Assembly (NCBI GenBank): GCA_900753645.1
Contig: CAADZW010000081.1
Span: forward strand, 1 to 7,014
Length of the DNA stretch: 7,014 nt
From: Bacilli bacterium
Lineage (GTDB): Bacteria > Bacillota_I > Bacilli_A > RF39 > UBA660
Direction of reading: 5' to 3'
The number at the start of each line of letters is the position of its first letter. Positions within the stretch are counted from its first letter, which is position 1. Below the pieces are notes generated by a model. That model did not search any database, was not told the DNA's origin, and was given only the letters and a program-made list of their open reading frames with translations. Both the position numbers and the translations under genes were made by a program. Positions 1-5,265 of this stretch are shown piece by piece.

Positions 1-68
1 ATCCTTTAAAAATGACTCCTTTAGATGCAATTAATTTCTTATATAATTTAAAAGAGAAAATTAAATAA
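1..68 (+). CDS. mutS: C-terminal end of a MutS-like DNA mismatch repair protein (5' partial)
   Basis: Only the last 21 codons are present, read in the frame whose first complete codon is at position 3 and ending at TAA 66-68. The tail contains MTPLDAINFLYNLKEK. This matches the 'LTPxxALxxLYxLK' ending typical of bacterial MutS, the ATPase that recognises mismatched bases. The assignment rests on this short tail alone, so another protein with a similar helical end cannot be excluded. The next gene has its own promoter, so this is probably the end of a separate transcription unit. Confidence 0.55.
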   Translation, partial: PLKMTPLDAINFLYNLKEKIK

Positions 69-99
69 TTGTTTAATTATCGAACTTTATAATTTGTCT

Positions 100-127
100 T
101 TGTTCTTGACATATTTCGTGGTATAAT
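100..127 (+). promoter_or_regulatory. Sigma-A-type promoter with extended -10 for nusB-xseA-xseB
   Basis: A perfect -10 TATAAT lies at 122-127, preceded by TG at 119-120, giving the extended -10 TGnTATAAT. A weak -35 (TTGTTC, 100-105) sits 16 bp upstream. A perfect TTGACA at 106-111 is only 10 bp from this -10. It would instead fit a second -10 (TATTAT, 131-136) at 19 bp. Transcription would start about 20 nt before the nusB ATG, leaving a short leader with the ribosome site AAAGAGG at 141-147. Confidence 0.6.
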
Positions 128-153
128 GAATATTATAAAAAAAGAGGTATATT

Positions 154-567
154 ATGGAACAGTTAAATAGAAGTGAAGCTAGAAGAATTATAATGACGAT
201 TCTTTATCAAGTCGTTGTTTATGAGAAAAATAAAATGCTTTATGATATTGAAGAATTAATAAAAGAAAATTTGGAAATCGATAACGAATTTGTTAAAGAT
301 ATTGTTTACGGTGTTATTACATATCAAAACGATATTGACAAAGTAGCTAACAAATATTTAAATAATTGGACTATCGATCGGTTGGGTAGTACCGATATTG
401 CAATATTGCGAATGGGAATTTACGAATTGTTATATACTGATACACCTTGTATAGTATCCATTAACGAAGCGATTGAACTAGCTAAATTATATAGTGATGA
501 AAGTGTTGTCAAGATGATCAATGCTGTGTTGGATAAAGTTTATCATGAGATGGTGGAACATGAATGA
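154..567 (+). CDS. nusB: Transcription antitermination factor NusB
   Basis: This is a 137-residue all-helical RNA-binding protein. NusB pairs with NusE (ribosomal protein S10) on boxA RNA to form the antitermination complex used on rRNA operons. The N-terminal helix (residues 6-19, RSEARRIIMTILYQ) has the RR..A...LYQ family pattern. Residues 71-94 (DRLGSTDIAILRMGIYELLY) and 104-128 (NEAIELAKLYS followed by VVKMINAVLDK) match the two most conserved blocks. Length is normal for the family. The ATG has a ribosome site (AAGAGG) at proper spacing. Its last 8 bases overlap the xseA start. In B. subtilis nusB also sits just before the exonuclease VII genes, there separated by folD, which is absent here. 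Confidence 0.95.
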   Translation: MEQLNRSEARRIIMTILYQVVVYEKNKMLYDIEELIKENLEIDNEFVKDIVYGVITYQNDIDKVANKYLNNWTIDRLGSTDIAILRMGIYELLYTDTPCIVSINEAIELAKLYSDESVVKMINAVLDKVYHEMVEHE

Positions 568-1897
568 TAAATATTTGACAGTTAGTACGATTAATCGTTA
601 CATAAAAAACAAATTAGATACTGATGAGAAATTGCAACAAGTGTTTATCAAAGGTGAAATATCCAATTTTAAATCACATTCAACCGGTCATTTGTATTTT
701 TCGATCAAAGATGAATCGAGTAAAATTAATGCAATTATGTTTAATAATAATGCTAAAAAATTAAATTTTAATCCAATCGATGGAACTAAGGTACTAGTAA
801 GAGGTAGAATTAGTGTTTATGAGGCAACTGGTAATTATCAAATATATGTCGAAGAAATGTTAGAAGATGGGATTGGTAATTTATTTGTTGCGTTTGAAAA
901 ATTAAAAAAACAATTAGCTAGTGAGGGATTGTTTGATGCAAAATACAAAAAACCAATTCCTAAGTATCCGGACAAAATTGGTGTCATAACAGCTAATACA
1001 GGAGCTGCAATCAAGGATATTATTTCTACGATTAAAAGAAGATATCCTATTGGACAAGTTATTTTGTTTCCTAGTTTAGTTCAAGGTGAAAATGCTAGTA
1101 AAGATATCGTTCGAAATATCGAATTAGCTAACACTTACGATTTAGATGTTTTAATAGTTGGTCGTGGTGGTGGTTCAATCGAAGACTTATGGCCTTTTAA
1201 TGAGGAAATTGTCGCTCGTGCTATTTTTAAATCTAACATCCCAATTATCAGTGCAGTTGGGCATGAAATTGATTATACGATTGCTGATTTTGTCGCTGAT
1301 TTAAGAGCGCCAACACCAACTGGAGCTGCTGAAATGGCTGTTCCTAATTTAGCCGATTTAAGTAAATATATCGATCAGTTGAAAATTAGATTGAGTACAG
1401 ATATTTTTAAAAAAATAAATATTCAAAGATTATATTTAGATAGTTTAAGGAATTCTTATATTTTAAAAAATCCTACTATAATTTATGAAAATAAAAAGCA
1501 AAAACTTGATTTAATCAATACTAAAATAAATGAAATAGTTTTAAAAAAATTAGAATTAAAAAAACTTTATTTAAACAACATTAAAAATTCTTATGTTTTA
1601 AATAATCCGCAAATATTATATGAAAAGAATAGAGATAAATTGGTAATTATCGAAGAAAAACTAAATCAGAATATTAAATTGAAATTAGACAATAATATTA
1701 ATTATCTAGATAATTTAATTACCAAATTAGAATTGGTTAATCCTTTAAATATTTTAAAGCGTGGTTTTAGTTTAACCTATAAAAACGATAAAATTGTTAA
1801 AAGTGTTAAAAAAATAAATAAAAAAGATACTTTATGTATTAAATTAAATGATGGTAACGTAACTGTATCTGTCGAGGAGGTAAATTGTGAAATTTGA
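560..1897 (+). CDS. xseA: Exodeoxyribonuclease VII large subunit
   Basis: XseA is the catalytic subunit of exonuclease VII, which degrades single-stranded DNA from both ends into oligonucleotides with the small subunit XseB. The start is ATG 560, giving 445 residues beginning MNDKYLTV. An in-frame ATG at 521 would add 13 residues lying within nusB and unlike the family. Residues about 5-100 form the OB-fold ssDNA-binding domain. The nuclease domain contains GRGGGSIEDLW from residue 201 and VGHEIDYTIADF around residues 233-244, with invariant His235 and Asp238, followed by RAPTPTGAAE. From about residue 275 there is a long helical coiled-coil region with 45-residue periodicity. The conserved end is NPLNILKRG at residue 394 plus a small beta element. 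It overlaps nusB by 8 nt and xseB by 11 nt, so translation is probably coupled. Confidence 0.97.
   Translation: MNDKYLTVSTINRYIKNKLDTDEKLQQVFIKGEISNFKSHSTGHLYFSIKDESSKINAIMFNNNAKKLNFNPIDGTKVLVRGRISVYEATGNYQIYVEEMLEDGIGNLFVAFEKLKKQLASEGLFDAKYKKPIPKYPDKIGVITANTGAAIKDIISTIKRRYPIGQVILFPSLVQGENASKDIVRNIELANTYDLDVLIVGRGGGSIEDLWPFNEEIVARAIFKSNIPIISAVGHEIDYTIADFVADLRAPTPTGAAEMAVPNLADLSKYIDQLKIRLSTDIFKKINIQRLYLDSLRNSYILKNPTIIYENKKQKLDLINTKINEIVLKKLELKKLYLNNIKNSYVLNNPQILYEKNRDKLVIIEEKLNQNIKLKLDNNINYLDNLITKLELVNPLNILKRGFSLTYKNDKIVKSVKKINKKDTLCIKLNDGNVTVSVEEVNCEI
1430..1765 (+). repeat. Three 45-residue periodic repeats in the XseA coiled-coil arm
   Basis: Units begin at 1430, 1565 and 1700 (XseA residues 291, 336 and 381), exactly 135 bp apart. 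Each starts with YLD/N plus a hydrophobic residue and has NP about 14 residues in (ILKNP, VLNNP, LELVNP). The third runs into the conserved NPLNILKRG segment. The DNA copies are diverged, so this is an old protein repeat rather than a recent duplication. In the family this helical arm carries the small XseB subunits. Confidence 0.7.
1875..1880 (+). promoter_or_regulatory. Ribosome binding site that sets the xseB GTG start
   Basis: AGGAGG, fully complementary to the 16S 3' end, lies inside the last codons of xseA. It is 6 nt before the GTG at 1887 and supports that non-ATG start. Confidence 0.85.
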
Positions 1898-2096
1898 AGA
1901 AAAAATTAAAAAATTAGAAAATATCGTTGCTACTTTGGAAAGTGATAATAATGATCTTGAAGACTCAATTAACAAATATAGTGAAGCTATGAAATTAATT
2001 AAAGAATGTGATGAACAATTAAAAAATATCGAAGAAAATATTAATAAAATTGTTACTGAAAATGGAACTTTGGAAGATTTAGAAATTGAAGAATAA
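1887..2096 (+). CDS. xseB: Exodeoxyribonuclease VII small subunit
   Basis: This is a 69-residue, highly charged two-helix protein, within the usual 60-85 residue range of XseB. XseB has no catalytic site of its own. It decorates the helical arm of XseA and is required for an active, non-toxic exonuclease VII. The family pattern is clear: FEEKIKKLENIVATLES at the start, then a second helix containing the YSEAMKLIKECDEQL stretch. The start is GTG 1887, supported by a perfect upstream AGGAGG. The 11-nt overlap with xseA suggests coupled synthesis of the two subunits. Confidence 0.94.
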   Translation: MKFEEKIKKLENIVATLESDNNDLEDSINKYSEAMKLIKECDEQLKNIEENINKIVTENGTLEDLEIEE

Positions 2097-2108
2097 GTCT
2101 TCTTTTTT
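2088..2108 (+). terminator. Weak candidate terminator at the end of xseB
   Basis: A 5-bp stem (GAAGA 2088-2092 with TCTTC 2098-2102, loop ATAAG) is followed by six T residues. The stem overlaps the xseB stop codon and is short and AT-rich, so termination would be partial at best. It also overlaps the -35 of the proposed spoIVB promoter. Confidence 0.25.
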
Positions 2109-2119
2109 AGTAAATACTA
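2091..2119 (+). promoter_or_regulatory. Sigma-G-like promoter candidate for spoIVB
   Basis: AGAATA at 2090-2095 and AATACTA at 2113-2119 are 17 bp apart. They resemble the forespore sigma-G elements known from Bacillus (about TGAATA and CATACTA), each with one mismatch. In B. subtilis spoIVB is transcribed in the forespore by sigma-G, so the location is biologically sensible. A small hairpin (ACTAC/GTAGT, 2116-2129) covers the presumed start point. In such AT-rich sequence a chance match is possible. Confidence 0.4.
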
Positions 2120-2158
2120 CTATTGTAGTCTGTGAAATTAGAAAAGGAGATGTTTTGT

Positions 2159-3130
2159 ATGTTTAAAAAAACATTTCTTTCACTTCTTCTAACACTACTT
2201 TGGATTCCAATTTTTGCTCAAGCTTACTCTGACTATGTTATCGTTGGCGGTGATAACATCGGTATTGAATTAAAGATGGATGGTGTAATGGTTGTAGGCT
2301 TTTACAAAGTAAATGATTCATATATTGCTCGCGATGCCGGATTGGAAATGGGAGATTTAATTACGACTATTAATGATGTTAAAATTAATTCTATTTATGA
2401 CTTGACTAATAAAATTAAAACTAGTGATGGTAATATAACAGTTGGGTTTATAAGGGATAATGAAACTAAAACCGTTAATTTACAGTTGATTAAAGAAAAT
2501 GGCAGTTATAAAACCGGTATTTATGTTAAAGATAGTGTAACTGGTATAGGTACTTTAACTTATATTGATCCTAACACTAAGTTATTTGGTGCTTTGGGTC
2601 ATGAAATAACTGATAGTCGTACAGGAAAAATTTTATCTATTTCTAGTGGTAATATTTATGAATCTAACGTTACTGATATTGAACCTAGTTCTAATGGAGT
2701 TCCAGGTGAGAAAAACGCTAAAATCATAACCGATTCTATCAATGGCACAGTGTTTGAAAATACTGTTAAAGGAATATTTGGTAATTATACTAATGACTTT
2801 GAAAATACTAATTTATATAAAGTCGCACAACCTAGTGAGATTAAAACTGGGTATGCTGAAATCCTAACCGTTTTAGATGGTAACACTGTTTCAAGATATG
2901 AAATCGAGATCACTAAAATAAATAATAATCAGGATACAAAAAATATATCGTTTAAAATTGTCGATGAAGAGTTGTTAGAGAAGACTAATGGAATTGTACA
3001 GGGAATGAGTGGATCACCGATAATTCAAGGTGAATATATAATCGGTGCAGTTACACATGTTGTCGTGGATAACCCACATAAGGGATATGGAATTTTCATT
3101 ACTAATATGTTAGAAGAAGGCGAAAATTAA
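2159..3130 (+). CDS. spoIVB: SpoIVB family sporulation serine peptidase (S55), PDZ-containing
   Basis: In Bacillus, SpoIVB is secreted from the forespore and cleaves SpoIVFA, triggering the intramembrane protease SpoIVFB to activate sigma-K in the mother cell. The start is ATG 2159 with GGAG at 2146-2149, giving 323 residues; an upstream in-frame GTG at 2132 lies before that site. Residues 1-22 form a signal or anchor sequence (MFKKT, hydrophobic run, AQA). A PDZ domain spans about residues 44-110 (ARDAGLEMGDLITTINDVKI). The S55 domain follows, with candidate triad His148 (GALGHEITD), Asp269 (KIVDEELLEKT) and Ser284 (GIVQGMSGSPII). The family ending GAVTHVVVDNPHKGYGIFI is present. It is shorter than the roughly 425-residue B. 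subtilis protein, but the key residues are intact. spo0A, its downstream neighbour in Bacillus, is not here. Confidence 0.94.
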   Translation: MFKKTFLSLLLTLLWIPIFAQAYSDYVIVGGDNIGIELKMDGVMVVGFYKVNDSYIARDAGLEMGDLITTINDVKINSIYDLTNKIKTSDGNITVGFIRDNETKTVNLQLIKENGSYKTGIYVKDSVTGIGTLTYIDPNTKLFGALGHEITDSRTGKILSISSGNIYESNVTDIEPSSNGVPGEKNAKIITDSINGTVFENTVKGIFGNYTNDFENTNLYKVAQPSEIKTGYAEILTVLDGNTVSRYEIEITKINNNQDTKNISFKIVDEELLEKTNGIVQGMSGSPIIQGEYIIGAVTHVVVDNPHKGYGIFITNMLEEGEN

Positions 3131-3150
3131 GAGGATATTTCCTCTTTTTT
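3129..3150 (+). terminator. Intrinsic terminator after spoIVB
   Basis: A perfect 7-bp stem, AAGAGGA (3129-3135) with TCCTCTT (3140-3146) and loop TATT, runs straight into T residues to 3150. The stem overlaps the spoIVB stop codon, a compact arrangement that closes the core-gene block. Confidence 0.85.
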
Positions 3151-3173
3151 GATTATAAATTGTTAAATATATC

Positions 3174-3202
3174 TTGATTTTATTTGATAAATAAGTTATA
3201 TT
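3174..3202 (+). promoter_or_regulatory. Sigma-A-type promoter candidate for the 113-residue hypothetical gene
   Basis: A -35 TTGATT (3174-3179) and -10 TATATT (3197-3202) are separated by 17 bp. An alternative pair, TTGATA (3184-3189) and TATAGA (3206-3211), has a 16-bp spacer. Either leaves a leader of about 50 nt before the ATG at 3265. The position just after a terminator supports an independent promoter. Confidence 0.45.
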
Positions 3203-3264
3203 TTGTATAGAAATTTAAGAAACTGATGTAAAGTTTTTATATTTTGATGTAGGGAGGAAGAATA

Positions 3265-3606
3265 ATGGATATAAAGGATTTTTATGGAATTGGAATTATC
3301 GATGTTTTTTGGCGATATGAAGAATTTGATGAGAGTTGGAAAAAAGCGTTTGTTCAAATCTATATACCAAATAAAGAAGGATTTAACTATGGAAATCAAT
3401 ATTGCCTTAAGTATTCTTTTTTAGATAAAGAAAATGTTGTAAGTGAAGAAATGCTCGAATCTTTAAAACTAGATTTTTCATATGTTAAACTTGATGAAGA
3501 GTTATATGAGGTGACTATTTTGTCGGAAAAACATAAATTAAATAAAACTCAATTATTGGGTTTAATTGATATCATTAATAAAAAGGCTTTAAAATTAGAT
3601 TTATGA
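3265..3606 (+). CDS. Hypothetical protein, 113 residues, family not recognised
   Basis: I do not recognise this protein. The ATG is preceded by a strong ribosome site (AGGGAGG, 3251-3257) with 7-nt spacing, and the gene is bounded by a promoter candidate and a good terminator, so it is very probably expressed alone. The product looks cytoplasmic: no signal peptide, no membrane segment, no cysteine cluster. It is acidic in the middle (residues about 51-86) with basic residues at the end. Residues 1-50 are rich in aromatic and beta-forming residues (FYGIGIIDVFWRYEEF, AFVQIYIP). The C-terminus (residues about 92-110) looks helical (KTQLLGLIDIINKKALKL). There is no catalytic motif on which to base a function. 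It lies between conserved sporulation/repair genes and an accessory operon and could belong to either. Confidence 0.75.
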   Translation: MDIKDFYGIGIIDVFWRYEEFDESWKKAFVQIYIPNKEGFNYGNQYCLKYSFLDKENVVSEEMLESLKLDFSYVKLDEELYEVTILSEKHKLNKTQLLGLIDIINKKALKLDL

Positions 3607-3629
3607 TGAATTTAAATTAAGATTTATTT

Positions 3630-3661
3630 AAACTGTTGATGAAATTTTGTCAGCAGTTTTT
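3630..3661 (+). terminator. Intrinsic terminator after the hypothetical gene
   Basis: A 10-bp stem pairs AAACTGTTGA (3630-3639) with TCAGCAGTTT (3650-3659), including one G-T wobble, around a 10-nt loop. A T run extends to 3661. It insulates the accessory operon from upstream transcription. Confidence 0.8.
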
Positions 3662-3747
3662 AAAATTAACTAAATATTATCTTACGACAAAACAAAACAT
3701 AAAAATTAGCGTTTCAAACAAGTGTATTTTTATTTAAACCATTTAAG

Positions 3748-3765
3748 TTATGTTTTAAAACATAA
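3748..3765. repeat. 18-bp perfect palindrome, possible operator
   Basis: TTATGTTTTAAAACATAA is fully self-complementary with no loop. The half-site AAAACATAA occurs again as a direct copy at 3694-3702. A dyad of this size upstream of a promoter suits a dimeric transcription factor better than a hairpin. It lies about 80 bp upstream of the proposed -10. No regulator gene is present in the window. Confidence 0.4.
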
Positions 3766-3823
3766 ACATATCATAAAAAATTATTTGTGCTATAGTTACT
3801 TTATATTATATTTTTAAGAAAAA

Positions 3824-3852
3824 TTATCACGAAGAAAAAGTTAATATATAAT
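3824..3852 (+). promoter_or_regulatory. Sigma-A-type promoter candidate for the accessory operon
   Basis: A perfect -10 TATAAT (3847-3852) lies 17 bp from TTATCA (3824-3829), which matches four of six -35 positions. Transcription would begin near 3859 and give a leader of about 108 nt containing the inverted repeat at 3870-3934. Confidence 0.5.
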
Positions 3853-3869
3853 ATTTCATAATTTAATTA

Positions 3870-3934
3870 ATTTACCGTTTTTTTACTAAATAATAAGTAT
3901 ATTAATTTTTACGATTGTCTAGTAAGCGGTAAAT
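3870..3934 (+). promoter_or_regulatory. Bulged stem-loop in the 5' leader of the accessory operon
   Basis: ATTTACCG (3870-3877) pairs perfectly with CGGTAAAT (3927-3934). Inside it, TTTACTA (3882-3888) pairs with TAGTAAG (3920-3926), with one G-T wobble. Four T residues (3878-3881) are left bulged on one side and the loop is 31 nt. The fold ends 18 nt before the ribosome site. It could be a regulatory RNA element or a DNA operator. It matches no riboswitch class I know. Confidence 0.4.
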
Positions 3935-3966
3935 GAAAAATGCTTGAAAGATAAGAGGTACAAAAT

Positions 3967-5265
3967 ATGAGTAAAAAAGAGAATATGATTTTAAAGATAG
4001 GTATTACACCTTCTAATGCTCCTTTTAGAATTACATGTTTAAGAACGTTTTTATATATTTATGCAATAGCTGAAAAGAATGCATTATTAGGTGGAAATAG
4101 TAAAATAATTTTTCAAATAGATGATACAAATGAAAAGCGTAGATTACATTCTGATGATCAAATATTTGATTTTTATGAAAAAATAGGAATGTTACCACCA
4201 AAATATTCAGAGGTTATTAAAACAATTCAAACCGATTTAAAAGAAGAATGTGAAAATTTTTTTAAAAAATTAAGAGAGTTAGGTTTCATAATACATATGA
4301 AAAACAGTTTGTATTCTTTTGATATTGAAAAATATAAAGAAATTTATGGAAATACAGTATATGTAAATGATATTTTACATGGCAATATTGCTTTTGAACT
4401 AAATAATGTGACCAAACAGGGATACATAAATATAAAAAGATCCAATGGAACTTTCTTATATAATTTTAGTTCTGCTATTGATACAATACATTGGCAATTT
4501 ACTCATTTAATAAGAGGAAATGATAAGCTTTCTAGTGCAGTATTTCAAAATATGATTATGATTGCTCTAGGATACAAACCACCAGTATATCTTCATATCC
4601 CATTATTGTTAGAAGAAAAAAATTCTTTGAATTTCAACGCTAAAGATGACTTTAGAGATTTGTTAAAAAAATATGGAATTTCTTATATGTCGGCTATCAA
4701 TTATATTTTAAACACTGGATATGGTGATAATTCTGATTTTTATCCTTCAATAGAAGCATTTAATCAACAATTTGACATAAACAAAATGCATAAAAATGAT
4801 GCACATTTTGATTTTAATATTCTTAAAAAAACACATAATAGATTTTATCAGAATGATATGAGTTATGACGAATATTATGAACAATTAAAAAGACATCTTT
4901 TATTGATAGATTATCCTACAGAAATTTTAAAATATTCTGAAATAGGATATCGTAACAAATTAAGTGCTGAAAAAGTGATTATTCTATATCATCAAATGGA
5001 GCAAGAACATTTTGATGATATATCAAACGATTTGGAAAAAAAAGTAGAAAAATTAATTGAATTATTAATGAATGATTACGAAACGGCAATAGTTCAATTA
5101 TTAAGTGATAAAGAAAGAAAAAAAGAAAATTTACAGTTGGTTAAATATATACTTTGTGGATATCAAAACGGATTATCTTCCGATATATATAGGCAATGCT
5201 ATACTGAAAAAGAATATATACAAAGATTAAAATATGTTAGGAGTAGATTATATTGGAAAAAATAG
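3967..5265 (+). CDS. Degenerate glutamyl-tRNA-synthetase-like protein lacking HIGH and KMSKS motifs
   Basis: The 432-residue product has a class I synthetase fold of the GluRS/GlnRS family. Recognisable blocks are: residues 12-36 (counterpart of the 'PSPTGxxHIGxxRTAL' strand-helix), IFQIDDTNEKRR at 48-59 (family FILRIEDTD), VNDILHGNIAFEL at 133-145 (family VxNDLVRGEITFD), the GTFLYNF and HLIRGNDKLSS blocks at 161-190, then ALGYKPPVYLHIPLLL at 200-215. Residues about 269-292 resemble the 'FDLDRVSKSPAxFDxEKL' block. HIGH is replaced by FRIT (20-23), with the histidine lost. The KLSKR loop is replaced around 216-225 by EEKNSLNFNA, without its lysines. Most of the zinc-binding/acceptor-stem insert (YCFCT...YDGxCR) is missing. 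The C-terminus (about 310-432) is helical and not clearly the anticodon domain. Normal tRNA charging is therefore unlikely. It is first in the operon and overlaps the next gene by 13 nt. Confidence 0.85.
   Translation: MSKKENMILKIGITPSNAPFRITCLRTFLYIYAIAEKNALLGGNSKIIFQIDDTNEKRRLHSDDQIFDFYEKIGMLPPKYSEVIKTIQTDLKEECENFFKKLRELGFIIHMKNSLYSFDIEKYKEIYGNTVYVNDILHGNIAFELNNVTKQGYINIKRSNGTFLYNFSSAIDTIHWQFTHLIRGNDKLSSAVFQNMIMIALGYKPPVYLHIPLLLEEKNSLNFNAKDDFRDLLKKYGISYMSAINYILNTGYGDNSDFYPSIEAFNQQFDINKMHKNDAHFDFNILKKTHNRFYQNDMSYDEYYEQLKRHLLLIDYPTEILKYSEIGYRNKLSAEKVIILYHQMEQEHFDDISNDLEKKVEKLIELLMNDYETAIVQLLSDKERKKENLQLVKYILCGYQNGLSSDIYRQCYTEKEYIQRLKYVRSRLYWKK
5239..5243 (+). promoter_or_regulatory. Ribosome binding site that sets the TTG start of the S66 peptidase
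   Basis: AGGAG inside the 3' end of the synthetase-like gene, 9 nt before TTG 5253. No ATG in this frame lies near the conserved N-terminus, so the TTG is the credible start. Confidence 0.7.

Larger units (their letters stand above)
3662..3966. other. Gene-free regulatory stretch upstream of the accessory operon
   Basis: About 300 bp with no credible reading frame and no RNA gene that I recognise. No T-box sequence (AGGGTGGNACCGCG-type) is visible despite the synthetase-like gene downstream. The stretch holds an 18-bp palindrome at 3748-3765, a promoter candidate at 3824-3852 and a bulged inverted repeat at 3870-3934. Its base composition is extremely AT-rich. The operon ribosome site AAGAGG is at 3953-3958. 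Confidence 0.6.

Noticed and set aside
59..78. 7-bp inverted repeat AATTAAA/TTTAATT after the MutS-like stop as a terminator
   Set aside because: The stem is entirely A/T with no following T run, so it is too weak to call.
521..559. In-frame upstream ATG for xseA (13 extra residues)
   Set aside because: The extension lies within nusB, reads MLCWIKFIMRWWN, and is unlike XseA N-termini. ATG 560 gives the normal MNDKYLTV start.
2132..2158. Upstream GTG start for spoIVB
   Set aside because: It lies before the ribosome site GGAG at 2146-2149. ATG 2159 gives a clean signal sequence.
3196..3399. Reverse-strand 67-residue frame over the 113-residue gene
   Set aside because: It has low complexity and overlaps a forward gene with far better translation and transcription signals.
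3859..3966. T-box leader controlling the synthetase-like gene
   Set aside because: There is no conserved T-box antiterminator sequence and the leader (about 108 nt) is too short.
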